A stretch of DNA of 8,692 nt from Desulfobacteraceae bacterium (GCA_030642865.1 DAOWMW010000046.1:1-8692); one strand, 5' to 3'; positions 1 to 6,593 are shown, numbered from the stretch's first letter. A program made the numbers and translations. Notes: a model not told the origin generated them from the letters alone.

Positions 1-136
1 GCATTTTAAGCGTCGATCCATCCTGCCTGACTGCGTTACGAAAACGTATAAATATCTTGATATTCCTGCGTTTTCACGCCTTGTCAGGCAGGCGCCTCAA
101 CACTTAAAATTGCCAATTTATTTTCGATCGAATCCT
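1..136. repeat. Left arm of 136-bp perfect terminal inverted repeat
   Basis: Positions 1-136 are the exact reverse complement of 8555-8690; I compared them in ten-base blocks and found no mismatch. Identity breaks at 137. Positions 1 to about 112 are also an imperfect palindrome: ATTTTAAG at 3-10 answers CTTAAAAT at 103-110, a CTGCCTGAC block answers GTCAGGCAG, GAAAACG answers CGTTTTC, and the centre is AATATC-TT-GATATT at 51-64. Positions 113-136 are shared by both copies but lie outside the palindrome. The repeat lies 46 bp beyond the dapA stop, so it could end that transcript. It is most likely a dispersed, ERIC-like intergenic repeat; the window edge prevents seeing any target duplication. 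Confidence 0.9.
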
Positions 137-182
137 AACCCGATTTATTGCCTGAAAGTCTATAGCACTTTAAATTTAATTT

Positions 183-1217
183 CTAATAATTGTAGTAATA
201 CAGATCCTTCCAGTTTTCAGCATCATTTAATCTGGCGTTTACATCGACCTGGAAAAAATCCTCCACAGGCTTGAATACCTCAGGGTTTTTCCCCTGAACT
301 TTGCGAGCAGTTTCGAGTACCTGATCAATACCATTTTGAGTCATTTTGCCCAATGGTCTTCTGCACCCTCCGGAAGGCATTCCAAGGATGGACATCAGCG
401 TTTTTACAGCCAGGGGATTTCTGGCACGGCAGGTAACTTCCCCATGCTCGGTTATCTCTTTGGTAGTTACGGTTACGAGTTCATAAAGAGGCTCCACCGC
501 TAATAAAATTTCTTTGGCTTTTTCAATTTTTTTGTTTGTTAGCAATTCAACTATTTTGGAGACATGACCAGGGATAATATTCGACAGCACAGAGATTACT
601 CCCGAAGCTTTTATGTCATCATCGGTGATCATCTGCGAGGTCATGGAATCGTCTCCTGACAAAATTGTGAAATCAGGCCCGCAGCATTTCCTGGTCTGTT
701 TCATGTTGTCGATATTCCCTGTTGCTTCTTTAACGGTATTAATATTTTTGAAGGTATTGTTTAGTATGGCGAGATCCTCAGGAAGCAGTTGAGCACCGGT
801 TCTTCCCGGTATGATGTAGGGAATAATTTCCATCTCAGGAAATGCTTTTGCCACAGGCTCAATATACTCCCTTCTAATTTCAAGGGAGCTCGGCCCGTTA
901 TAATATGGATCCACCAGTAGTACTGCATCTACTCCTGTCCTGGCAGCATGTTTTGTTGCATTAATAGATTCTTTTGTATTATTGCTCCCTGTACCCGCTA
1001 TGCAGAGACAATTATTTTTTGTTTTGGCAGCTATTTCTTTTATAATTTTGTTATGCTCTTTCCACAAAAGGGTGGGGCTTTCCCCTGTGGTACCCACGGC
1101 CAGTATTCCGGTAATGCCGTTTTTAATCTGGAAGTCAACAAGGCTTTTGAGGCCGTTGTAATCAACATTTTCTTTGTTAAACGGCGTAACCAGTGCGGTG
1201 TAACATCCTGAAATCAT
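183..1217 (-). CDS. dapA: 4-hydroxy-tetrahydrodipicolinate synthase (DapA family), long form
   Basis: Cytoplasmic class I aldolase of the DHDPS/NAL superfamily, expected to condense pyruvate with aspartate semialdehyde in lysine and diaminopimelate synthesis. The 344-aa protein shows GTTGE at 42-46, DPYYNGP at 102-108, Tyr133 and Arg138 in PYIIPGRTG, and the Schiff-base Lys162 in VKEATGN. These sit almost exactly at the E. coli DapA positions. ILSGDDS (184-190) and GVISVLSNIIP also fit DHDPS. Family members are usually about 290-300 aa; here roughly 45-50 extra residues follow at the C-terminus, ending in an aromatic YYYNY tail. The ATG is chosen because AAAGGA lies 5-6 nt upstream. It is transcribed away from the dsr genes, behind its own promoter and a structured leader. 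A KDG or N-acetylneuraminate lyase role is less likely given Arg138. Confidence 0.88.
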   Translation of the reverse strand: MISGCYTALVTPFNKENVDYNGLKSLVDFQIKNGITGILAVGTTGESPTLLWKEHNKIIKEIAAKTKNNCLCIAGTGSNNTKESINATKHAARTGVDAVLLVDPYYNGPSSLEIRREYIEPVAKAFPEMEIIPYIIPGRTGAQLLPEDLAILNNTFKNINTVKEATGNIDNMKQTRKCCGPDFTILSGDDSMTSQMITDDDIKASGVISVLSNIIPGHVSKIVELLTNKKIEKAKEILLAVEPLYELVTVTTKEITEHGEVTCRARNPLAVKTLMSILGMPSGGCRRPLGKMTQNGIDQVLETARKVQGKNPEVFKPVEDFFQVDVNARLNDAENWKDLYYYNY

Positions 1218-1284
1218 ATGAATCCTTTCTTTATATGTGGTGTAGCCCTCAAAATAAAAATTTTGGGTGAGTTATCGGTCATCG

Positions 1285-1302
1285 GCGTATTATATAATAC
1301 GC
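1285..1302. promoter_or_regulatory. Perfect 18-bp palindrome in the dapA leader
   Basis: GCGTATTAT is followed directly by its reverse complement, with no mismatch. The palindrome contains TATAAT on both strands (1293-1298 plus, 1289-1294 minus), but neither has a convincing -35 box at the right distance. It lies about 70 bp upstream of the dapA start and downstream of the better promoter, so in RNA it would form a stem-loop in the leader. It could be an operator or an RNA hairpin; the sequence alone does not decide. Confidence 0.5.
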
Positions 1303-1341
1303 TTCCCTCCCTCCGGCCTTCCCCAATCAGTATCTTTAAGC

Positions 1342-1402
1342 CTGTAGTCACAGCATTTGGCCATCAGATGCCAAAGCTCATTATATGGTCAATGCCATGA
1401 GC
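1342..1402 (-). promoter_or_regulatory. Tandem stem-loops in the dapA 5' leader
   Basis: Three adjacent short stem-loops lie in the expected dapA transcript: 1376-1402 (GCTCAT/ATGAGC), 1356-1375 (TTTGGC/GCCAAA) and 1342-1353 (CTGT/ACAG). A G-rich tract (1303-1325, minus strand) and the 18-bp palindrome at 1285-1302 follow. Together they make a structured leader of about 200 nt ahead of a biosynthetic gene. The AGAGGUGC-type signature of the lysine riboswitch is absent and I recognise no known riboswitch class. Confidence 0.35.
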
Positions 1403-1428
1403 AAATCCAAAAATCTATATATAATGCG

Positions 1429-1457
1429 AATGTAGAAAAACAACGTTACCATGTCAA
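1429..1457 (-). promoter_or_regulatory. Probable sigma-70 promoter of dapA
   Basis: On the minus strand a perfect TTGACA (1457-1452) is followed after 17 nt by TACATT (1434-1429), a 4/6 match to the -10 consensus. Transcription would begin near 1422, giving a leader of about 200 nt before the dapA ATG. The perfect -35 box and ideal spacing are the support; no extended -10 is seen. Confidence 0.5.
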
Positions 1458-1658
1458 GTAAAAGGTTGTTGCAATTGAACGTATAAATATTATATACTCA
1501 TCAAGATTGATACTATAAATTATAAAAAATACTGATCTTTCGTGAATATACTTTTTTTACTAAAGATTTTTCCCTGATAAAAAGGAAGGGAGTATTTTAT
1601 AGACTTTTAAAAAAAATATTAAAACTATACTTCTTTGTCTGCGGGCTTTTGAAAATTA

Positions 1659-1708
1659 GTAATTACGTAGATTATACCTGTTGTTGTGGATATTGGCTGA
1701 ATAGTTAC
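1659..1708. mobile_element. 50-bp miniature element with GTAA ends and 8-bp target duplication (copy A)
   Basis: The element begins GTAATTAC and ends GAATAGTTAC, so both ends read GTAA inward. It is flanked exactly by the 8-bp direct repeat GAAAATTA at 1651-1658 and 1709-1716. Its last 20 bp (1689-1708) are identical to the reverse complement of 6987-7006 in the second copy. It is too short to encode anything, so it would need a transposase in trans. GTAA termini with 8-bp duplications are typical of the IS66 family; that assignment is inference. It lies about 50 bp upstream of the TPR gene start. Confidence 0.72.
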
Positions 1709-1761
1709 GAAAATTAATTTTCAAGAAGGTTTTTAATATTGAAACAGGAATTTATTAGAGT

Positions 1762-2391
1762 ATGGATAAAGCAAAAAATGTGCATGAGTATATTGTAAGT
1801 CAAAAAGAAAATCTTGCGGTGAATCCCGGATGCGGGCTTTCCCATTATAATCTTGCTGTGGCCCTCATGGGATTGAAAGAATATGATGAAGCGGAAAAAG
1901 AATTTCTTGAAACCATTGACTGTAGCCCCACTATGGCTGAAGCCTATGTGCAGCTTGGGGGGATAGCTCTTCAGCGGAGGGATATGGATAGCTGCCTTGC
2001 GTATAATCAGCAGGCTGTAAAGGTTAGAGCAGGCTTTGCCGAAGGTTATGGGAATATAGGCTTTGTGCAGATTCAAAAAGGGAATATTGACGAAGGGATA
2101 ACTTCTTTACAAAAAGCTATTTCCTTTAATTCAAATTTTATTCAGGCATATGCGACCCTCGCCTCTGCCTATTTGATGAAAGGGCTGATTGATGAAAGTA
2201 TTGAGGCAGGTAAAAAAGCTCTTAGAATAGAACCTCAATTTTCTCTGGTTCATAATAATCTGGCCATAGCATATCTTGAAAAAGGAGAAAATTCCAAGGC
2301 AATTGAGCATTGTGACAGGGCGCTTGAGCTTGGGTTTGAAGTGGCACCCCAGATTATAGAAGAGATAAATCAGCACAGGAGCAAGGGATAA
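1762..2391 (+). CDS. Tetratricopeptide-repeat protein
   Basis: This 209-aa soluble protein consists almost wholly of five consecutive 34-residue TPR units, at about 22-56, 57-90, 91-124, 125-158 and 159-192. They show the usual A/G, Y and P spacing (for example SHYNLAVALMGLKEYDEAE and IQAYATLASAYLMKGLIDES). There is no signal peptide or membrane segment, so it probably acts in the cytoplasm as a protein-protein scaffold; no enzymatic domain is seen. The ATG is the first start after an in-frame TAG at 1756-1758. Its ribosome site is poor: AGGA lies about 12 nt upstream. The gene is followed after 12-15 nt by the ~390-aa gene, so the two are probably co-transcribed and may act together. The partner and function cannot be named from sequence. 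Confidence 0.85.
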   Translation: MDKAKNVHEYIVSQKENLAVNPGCGLSHYNLAVALMGLKEYDEAEKEFLETIDCSPTMAEAYVQLGGIALQRRDMDSCLAYNQQAVKVRAGFAEGYGNIGFVQIQKGNIDEGITSLQKAISFNSNFIQAYATLASAYLMKGLIDESIEAGKKALRIEPQFSLVHNNLAIAYLEKGENSKAIEHCDRALELGFEVAPQIIEEINQHRSKG

Positions 2392-2399
2392 ACCCCTTG
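2382..2399 (+). promoter_or_regulatory. Small stem-loop at the TPR / ~390-aa gene junction
   Basis: CAAGGG (2382-2387) and CCCTTG (2394-2399) form a perfect 6-bp stem with a 6-nt loop that spans the TPR stop codon. The AAGGG arm is the most purine-rich stretch ahead of the next gene, so pairing might tie translation of the downstream gene to ribosomes ending the upstream one. There is no U-tract, so it is not a terminator. Confidence 0.35.
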
Positions 2400-2403
2400 A
2401 AGT

Positions 2404-3576
2404 TTGATGTTCAATTATTTTTTATCCGATGAAAGCTGCCAGGTGACAAAGAAAAATGATTTGTGGAAAGCTCAATTACCCATTGGAAGGGAGGCTTTTT
2501 TAAAAAATTCCAGAAAAGATATTTCTTCGGATATTACCTATGGAGATTATTTTTGCGCAGCGTCTTCTTTTTTAGAAAAAAATGGATTTAAAATTATTCT
2601 GCAGGCTGCTTTGGATTGCCTTAAGTATGAGATAGATGTTAAAGGGATCAAAGAAGTTAATATTTTTTTGGAAAAACATGGCCAATTCTACCATCCTGCG
2701 CGGGTGGAGATTAAGCTGGATGAAAATATTCTGATTTTTGTACTAAACTGTGCAATATCCGATGGGGGCAAAGCCTGCATAAAAAGGGAATATGAGATTT
2801 TAAACAGCCTTGGCAATGATTTTTCTTTTGCATATCTCCCCAGAGTTTATGGAATTGGGGAGGTTTGTACAAACACGGCCAATAAGAGCATCCTGATGTT
2901 TTTGGGGCAATGGTTTAAAGATTTTAATGAGTTCCATGTTTCACAGGGGAGTAAAGGAAAAATAAAAGTCTGGGATCAGGGGAATGATGATTTTTTTTTA
3001 ACCATTGAAGATACCCTTGAGCTCCACACCCAGGTGGGGAAAATTCTTACGTATTATTATAACATGGAAACTTTTGAACAGATTTTTCCATGGCACCATG
3101 CTGCAGGGGATTTTGTTGTTAAAAAGGAAAAAGATGAGCTCTTATTAAGGCTTGTGACAGCAAGGCAATACGCACCCATGTTTGAAAATGCCAGTGGTGA
3201 TCCCATGGATTCCGAGGTCATCCTTGATGCCCTTTATCTGTTTTTTATAAATCTTTCAATGAGGATGCGCCTTGACAGATTCGATGGGGTGGGAGATACA
3301 GCCTGGCTGGACAAAATTGCTGTGCAGGGAGCCTTAAATGGGCTGCTCCAGGGGCTTGCCATAAAAGCTGTTCCTCCCTGCTTAAATGATTCAGTTGATC
3401 TCTGTTTTACAAAATATTTACTGAATATAACCAAAGAAGATCTGCATGATTCATTGGAGTCTGTTTTAGATTCATATAACAGGCTTTCACCGGAGGTTGA
3501 CATTATAAAGAATTCCATTTATGAGCATGGGGATCTGCTTTACAATGTAATAAAAAATACCTGTAAGGGAATTTAA
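2404..3576 (+). CDS. Uncharacterised protein, possibly with a degenerate kinase-like fold
   Basis: I do not recognise this family. It is 390 aa from TTG 2404 or 389 aa from ATG 2407; the ATG is more likely, with GAAG a few bases upstream. No signal peptide or membrane helix is evident, so it is probably soluble. The middle faintly recalls a protein-kinase or aminoglycoside-phosphotransferase fold. It has a beta-rich stretch (about 95-116), a helix with KREYEIL (127-133), a hinge-like ILMFLGQWFKDF (163-174) and HHAAGDF (231-237) where a catalytic loop could be. A clear Asp-Phe-Gly-like metal site is missing; LRLVTARQY stands in its place. The fold guess is therefore weak and activity doubtful. 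The C-terminal 120 residues are mainly helical. It sits just behind the TPR gene and ahead of the dsr promoter, which suggests but does not prove a link to sulfite reduction. Confidence 0.7.
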   Translation: MMFNYFLSDESCQVTKKNDLWKAQLPIGREAFLKNSRKDISSDITYGDYFCAASSFLEKNGFKIILQAALDCLKYEIDVKGIKEVNIFLEKHGQFYHPARVEIKLDENILIFVLNCAISDGGKACIKREYEILNSLGNDFSFAYLPRVYGIGEVCTNTANKSILMFLGQWFKDFNEFHVSQGSKGKIKVWDQGNDDFFLTIEDTLELHTQVGKILTYYYNMETFEQIFPWHHAAGDFVVKKEKDELLLRLVTARQYAPMFENASGDPMDSEVILDALYLFFINLSMRMRLDRFDGVGDTAWLDKIAVQGALNGLLQGLAIKAVPPCLNDSVDLCFTKYLLNITKEDLHDSLESVLDSYNRLSPEVDIIKNSIYEHGDLLYNVIKNTCKGI

Positions 3577-3592
3577 ATTACCTGCGTAATTT
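3575..3592 (+). terminator. Weak AT-rich stem-loop at the end of the ~390-aa gene
   Basis: AAATTAC (3575-3581) pairs with GTAATTT (3586-3592) around a 4-nt loop, overlapping the stop codon. The stem is 7 bp but almost all A-T, and only a short T run follows. It may slow transcription, but it is not a strong intrinsic terminator. Confidence 0.25.
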
Positions 3593-3705
3593 TGTCTGAC
3601 CAAATGAATCTGTGTTTTTTTGCTAAAACCTTGTTCCAAAATTTTTTATACTCGTGAAAGCTCTGGCTGTAAATGCTTCTTGATTATATAAGGATCGTGA
3701 ATTTT

Positions 3706-3835
3706 ATAAATTACCATAATTACTTGTTCTTGTACCCGTCTTCCGTGTTGCATCAATGGTCACAGACTCCGAGTATGCAACCATTGATGCGCCTTGAAGA
3801 CGACCACAAGCCCGGCGTAATTATGTGTAATTTAT
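3706..3835. repeat. 130-bp imperfect palindrome upstream of dsrA
   Basis: Matched arms are centred near 3770: ATAAATTAC (3706-3714) with GTAATTTAT (3827-3835), CATAATTAC (3715-3723) with GTAATTATG (3817-3825), CTTGT with ACAAG (3806-3810), GTCTTC (3738-3743) with GAAGAC (3796-3801), and an 11-bp perfect pair, 3750-3760 with 3780-3790. The core is richer in G+C than its surroundings. ATTTTAT occurs at 3701-3707 and 3834-3840 and could be a target duplication, but in such A/T-rich DNA this is weak. It could be a miniature mobile element or a large transcription-terminating hairpin; it shares no clear sequence with the window's terminal repeat. Confidence 0.7.
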
Positions 3836-3870
3836 TTTATTCCCAATCCTAAGGCTAAAATAAAATAAGA
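3836..3870. repeat. A/T-rich inverted repeat
   Basis: TTATTTTAT-type sequence just after the 130-bp palindrome is answered by AAAATAAAATAA about 16 nt later, giving a long but purely A-T stem. It could act as a bidirectional terminator insulating the dsr promoter from upstream reading, but low-complexity A/T sequence makes such pairs likely by chance. Confidence 0.3.
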
Positions 3871-3896
3871 TTTAACATGATAGAAATCCTTTTTTA

Positions 3897-3927
3897 TTGA
3901 CAAACATTTAAATAGTTTTTATATAAA
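3897..3927 (+). promoter_or_regulatory. Probable sigma-70 promoter of the dsrABD operon
   Basis: A perfect TTGACA (3897-3902) is followed by TATATA (3920-3925) at 17 nt, or TATAAA (3922-3927) at 19 nt. It is the only strong -35 box between the upstream gene and dsrA. Transcription would start near 3933, leaving a leader of about 170 nt. This supports dsrA being the first gene of its own unit. Confidence 0.55.
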
Positions 3928-4035
3928 TCTATTTAAATTAAATTTATTTACTATTAAATTAAACCTATTCCTTATTTTAAGGTCTATAGGAAACTATACA
4001 GAAGTTATTTGTAAATATATTGGTGAGAGGAGATG

Positions 4036-4069
4036 ACCTTTAAGTATCATAGGTAAAGATATTAAAGGT
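4036..4069 (+). promoter_or_regulatory. Inverted repeat in the dsrA leader
   Basis: ACCTTTAA (4036-4043) is exactly complementary to TTAAAGGT (4062-4069), an 8-bp stem with an 18-nt loop lying 31 nt upstream of the dsrA start. It overlaps a tiny open frame (ATG at 4033, seven codons, preceded by GAGAGGAG but with tight spacing). It may be a leader stem affecting dsrA translation or stability; function is unproven. Confidence 0.3.
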
Positions 4070-4088
4070 TAAGATTTATTAAATTAAT

Positions 4089-4093
4089 GGAGG
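4089..4093 (+). promoter_or_regulatory. Ribosome binding site of dsrA
   Basis: GGAGG, 7 nt ahead of the dsrA ATG, is a near-ideal Shine-Dalgarno sequence in an otherwise A/T-only context. It fixes the start codon at 4101. Confidence 0.85.
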
Positions 4094-4100
4094 TAAAATA

Positions 4101-5414
4101 ATGGCAAAACATGAAACTCCCTTGTTGGATCAGCTGGAATCAGGCCCATGGCCAAGTTTCGTATCTGATCTTAAACAGGAAGCTGCTTCAAGAGCGAAAA
4201 ACGAAAAGGGCGTTGAATTTCAAACCCCGGTTGATGCTGTGGAAGATCTTCTTGGCGTCCTTGAGCTTTCCTATAAACATGGCCGAACCCATTGGAAACA
4301 TGGCGGAATAGTAGGCGTGTTCGGTTATGGCGGCGGTGTTATTGGTAGATATTGTGATCAGCCCGAGATGTTTCCTGGCGTTGCGCATTTTCATACAATG
4401 CGTATTAGTCAACCCGCTGGAAAATATTATACTACAGAGTATTTAAAACAACTTTGTGATCTGTGGGAGTTCCGCGGGAGTGGAATAACCAATATGCACG
4501 GTTCCACCGGTGATATTATTTTTATTGGCACCAGCACTCCACAGCTTGAAGAAATTTTTTATGAGTTGACTCACACTTTTAATCAAGACCTTGGAGGGTC
4601 AGGTTCTAATCTTAGAACTCCATCTGATTGTATAGGGTCGTCCCGTTGTGAGTATGCCTGTTATGACACCCAGGCCATTTGTCATGAATTGACAAACGAA
4701 TATCAGGATGAGCTTCACCGTCCTGCTTTTCCATATAAATTTAAATTTAAATTTGATGGATGTCCCAATTGCTGCGTAGCATCCATTGCCAGATCTGATA
4801 TGTCTTTTATAGGAACATGGAAAGATGATATCCGTATTGATCAGGAAGCTGTAAAAGCATACGTTGCCGGTGAGATTCCTTCAAATGCCGGTGCCCACGC
4901 AGGCCGCGACTGGGGTCCCTTTGATATCCAGAAAGAGGTTGTCGGCCTTTGTCCCACAGGCTGTATGCGTTATGAAGGCGGGAAACTTGAGATCAACACG
5001 CCTGAATGTACGAGATGTATGCACTGCATAAATGTTATGCCCCGGGCACTTAGAATCGGTAACGACAGAGGCCTTTCCATACTTGTAGGAGCTAAAGCAC
5101 CTATTCTTGATGGAGCCCAGATGGGTTCTCTACTTGTTCCCTTTATTAAGGTTGAAGAACCTTATGATGAGATTAAAGCAGTAATCGAAAGTATTTGGGA
5201 CTGGTGGATGGAAGAAGGGAAAAACCGTGAGCGCCTTGGTGAATTAATAAAACGCCAGGGTTTCCAGGCACTTCTTACTGCAACCGGAATTAAAGCTGTA
5301 CCCCAGCATGTTATTGAACCTAGATCCAATCCCTACATCTTCTGGAAAGAGGATGAGGTTGAAGGTGGCTGGGAACGTGATGTAACTGAATATAGAAAAT
5401 ATCACCAAAGATAA
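4101..5414 (+). CDS. dsrA: Dissimilatory sulfite reductase, alpha subunit
   Basis: DsrA forms the alpha2-beta2 cytoplasmic enzyme that reduces sulfite in sulfate respiration, working with DsrB and the sulfur carrier DsrC. The protein is 437 aa, the usual family length. RTHWKHGG at 62-69 is the conserved block used for dsr surveys. The siroheme/[4Fe-4S] ligands are Cys177 and Cys183 (C-x5-C, CIGSSRC) with Cys221 and Cys225 in GCPNCC, matching the classical arrangement. A ferredoxin-like insert follows, with Cys284 in LCPTGC and Cys303, Cys306 and Cys309 in CTRCMHC. All expected ligands are present, so there is no sign of decay. It starts 7 nt after GGAGG and ends 12 nt before dsrB, with which it must be co-translated. 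The neighbouring dsrD marks a reductive rather than sulfur-oxidising (reverse) Dsr. Confidence 0.98.
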   Translation: MAKHETPLLDQLESGPWPSFVSDLKQEAASRAKNEKGVEFQTPVDAVEDLLGVLELSYKHGRTHWKHGGIVGVFGYGGGVIGRYCDQPEMFPGVAHFHTMRISQPAGKYYTTEYLKQLCDLWEFRGSGITNMHGSTGDIIFIGTSTPQLEEIFYELTHTFNQDLGGSGSNLRTPSDCIGSSRCEYACYDTQAICHELTNEYQDELHRPAFPYKFKFKFDGCPNCCVASIARSDMSFIGTWKDDIRIDQEAVKAYVAGEIPSNAGAHAGRDWGPFDIQKEVVGLCPTGCMRYEGGKLEINTPECTRCMHCINVMPRALRIGNDRGLSILVGAKAPILDGAQMGSLLVPFIKVEEPYDEIKAVIESIWDWWMEEGKNRERLGELIKRQGFQALLTATGIKAVPQHVIEPRSNPYIFWKEDEVEGGWERDVTEYRKYHQR

Positions 5415-5426
5415 GGGAGGAACAAA

Positions 5427-6575
5427 ATGGCTTTTATATCTTCAGGTTATAATCCTGATAAACCGATGGAAGACAGAATTACAGATATCGGGCCCAGGAA
5501 ATATGATGAATTTTATCCTCCGGTAATAGCACAGAATAAGGGTAAATGGCTGTATCATGAAATCCTCGAGCCTGGTATTCTGGTGCATGTTTCAGAGACA
5601 GGGGATGAAGTTTATACTATAAGGGTCGGCGGATGTCGCCTCATGTCAGTAACCCATATTCGTGAACTTTGTGAAATAGCGGATAAACATTGTGACGGTC
5701 ATCTGCGCTTTACAACAAGAAATAACATAGAGTTCATGGTCGATGCCAAGGATAAGGTTGATCCTTTAAAACAGGACCTTTTGAGCAGAAAATTTGAAGG
5801 GGGCAGCGCTAAGTTTCCCATTGGCGGCACTGGCGCGGGAATCACTAATATAATACATACTCAGGGCTGGATCCACTGCCATACACCTGCAACTGATGCA
5901 TCCGGTACTGTCAAGGCTACAATGGACGTTCTGTTTGATGACTTTACAAACATGAGACTTCCTGCACATCTCCGTGTTTCCATGGCCTGCTGCTTGAATA
6001 TGTGTGGTGCTGTACACTGTTCTGATATTGCTATTCTCGGTTATCACCGTAAACCGCCCATGCTTGATCATGAGTACCTTGACAAAATGTGCGAAATTCC
6101 CCTTGCAATAGCAGCATGTCCCACAGCCGCTATTAAACCGGCAAAGGTTGTGCTTGCTGATGGAACAAAAGTAAACAGTGTTGCTATTAAGAATGAAAGG
6201 TGCATGTTTTGCGGTAACTGCTATACCATGTGTCCATCCATGCCTTTGGCAGATGATGTTGGAGATGGTATTGTACTTATGGTTGGCGGCAAGGTTTCAA
6301 ACAGAATCAGCAATCCTAAATTTTCCAAGGTTGTTGTCGCTTTTATTCCCAATGAAATGCCTCGCTGGCCAACCATGACTAAAGTTATTAAAAAAATCGT
6401 GGAGACCTATGCAAATGACGCTAATAAGTATGAGCGTCTGGGTGAATGGGCAGAAAGAATCGGATGGGAAAAATTCTTTGAAAAATGCGAAATTGAATTT
6501 ACCCATCATCTTATTGATGATTTCCGTGATCCCGCGTATTATACATGGCGTCAGACCAGTAACTTCAAGTTTTAG
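5427..6575 (+). CDS. dsrB: Dissimilatory sulfite reductase, beta subunit
   Basis: DsrB carries the catalytically active siroheme-[4Fe-4S] pair of the DsrAB enzyme. The protein is 382 aa. Siroheme-cluster ligands appear as Cys151 (WIHCHTP) and Cys188, Cys189 and Cys193 in ACCLNMC. The ferredoxin domain has Cys231 ([10 protein letters not shown]) and Cys259, Cys262 and Cys265 in CMFCGNC, with a further Cys269. The stretch encoding CGNCY at about 6209-6226 corresponds to the conserved site used by standard dsrB survey primers. GGAGG at 5416-5420 lies 6 nt ahead of the ATG, directly after the dsrA stop. The gene is intact and typical in length. A 69-nt gap containing a strong hairpin separates it from dsrD. 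Confidence 0.98.
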   Translation: MAFISSGYNPDKPMEDRITDIGPRKYDEFYPPVIAQNKGKWLYHEILEPGILVHVSETGDEVYTIRVGGCRLMSVTHIRELCEIADKHCDGHLRFTTRNNIEFMVDAKDKVDPLKQDLLSRKFEGGSAKFPIGGTGAGITNIIHTQGWIHCHTPATDASGTVKATMDVLFDDFTNMRLPAHLRVSMACCLNMCGAVHCSDIAILGYHRKPPMLDHEYLDKMCEIPLAIAACPTAAIKPAKVVLADGTKVNSVAIKNERCMFCGNCYTMCPSMPLADDVGDGIVLMVGGKVSNRISNPKFSKVVVAFIPNEMPRWPTMTKVIKKIVETYANDANKYERLGEWAERIGWEKFFEKCEIEFTHHLIDDFRDPAYYTWRQTSNFKF

Positions 6576-6593
6576 TAATTATTGAGATATATG

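Larger units (their letters stand above)
1218..1761. other. 544-bp gap between divergent dapA and TPR gene
   Basis: This strongly AT-rich gap holds the dapA promoter and structured leader (about 1218-1457), an A/T-rich stretch with no clear feature (about 1460-1650), and a miniature insertion element with its target duplications (1651-1716). No convincing protein gene is present; short open frames here lack ribosome binding sites and recognisable sequence. No clear promoter for the TPR gene was found. The best rightward candidate is TTGAAA at 1649-1654 with TATACC at 1673-1678, which is weak. Confidence 0.6.
3577..4100. other. 524-bp gap upstream of dsrA
   Basis: This stretch contains no credible protein gene. 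From left to right it holds a weak stem-loop at the previous gene's end, about 110 bp with nothing recognisable, a 130-bp imperfect palindrome (3706-3835), an A/T-rich inverted repeat (about 3836-3870), the dsr promoter (3897-3927), and a leader of about 170 nt that ends in a good ribosome binding site. Confidence 0.6.

Noticed and set aside
1218..1400. Rightward 60-codon open frame in the dapA upstream gap
   Set aside because: It lies over the dapA leader, has no ribosome site and no recognisable sequence, and is best explained as chance.
1218..1422. Lysine riboswitch ahead of dapA
   Set aside because: The conserved AGAGGUGC-type core and the five-helix layout are not visible; only small tandem hairpins are seen.
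1478..1490. 13-nt match (AACGTATAAATAT) to positions 43-55 of the terminal repeat
   Set aside because: It is short, A/T-rich and without any surrounding similarity, so chance is sufficient.
3525..3555. HGDLLYNV near the end of the ~390-aa protein, resembling a phosphotransferase catalytic loop
   Set aside because: It is only about 15 residues from the C-terminus, leaving no room for the following metal-binding segment, so it is most likely coincidence.
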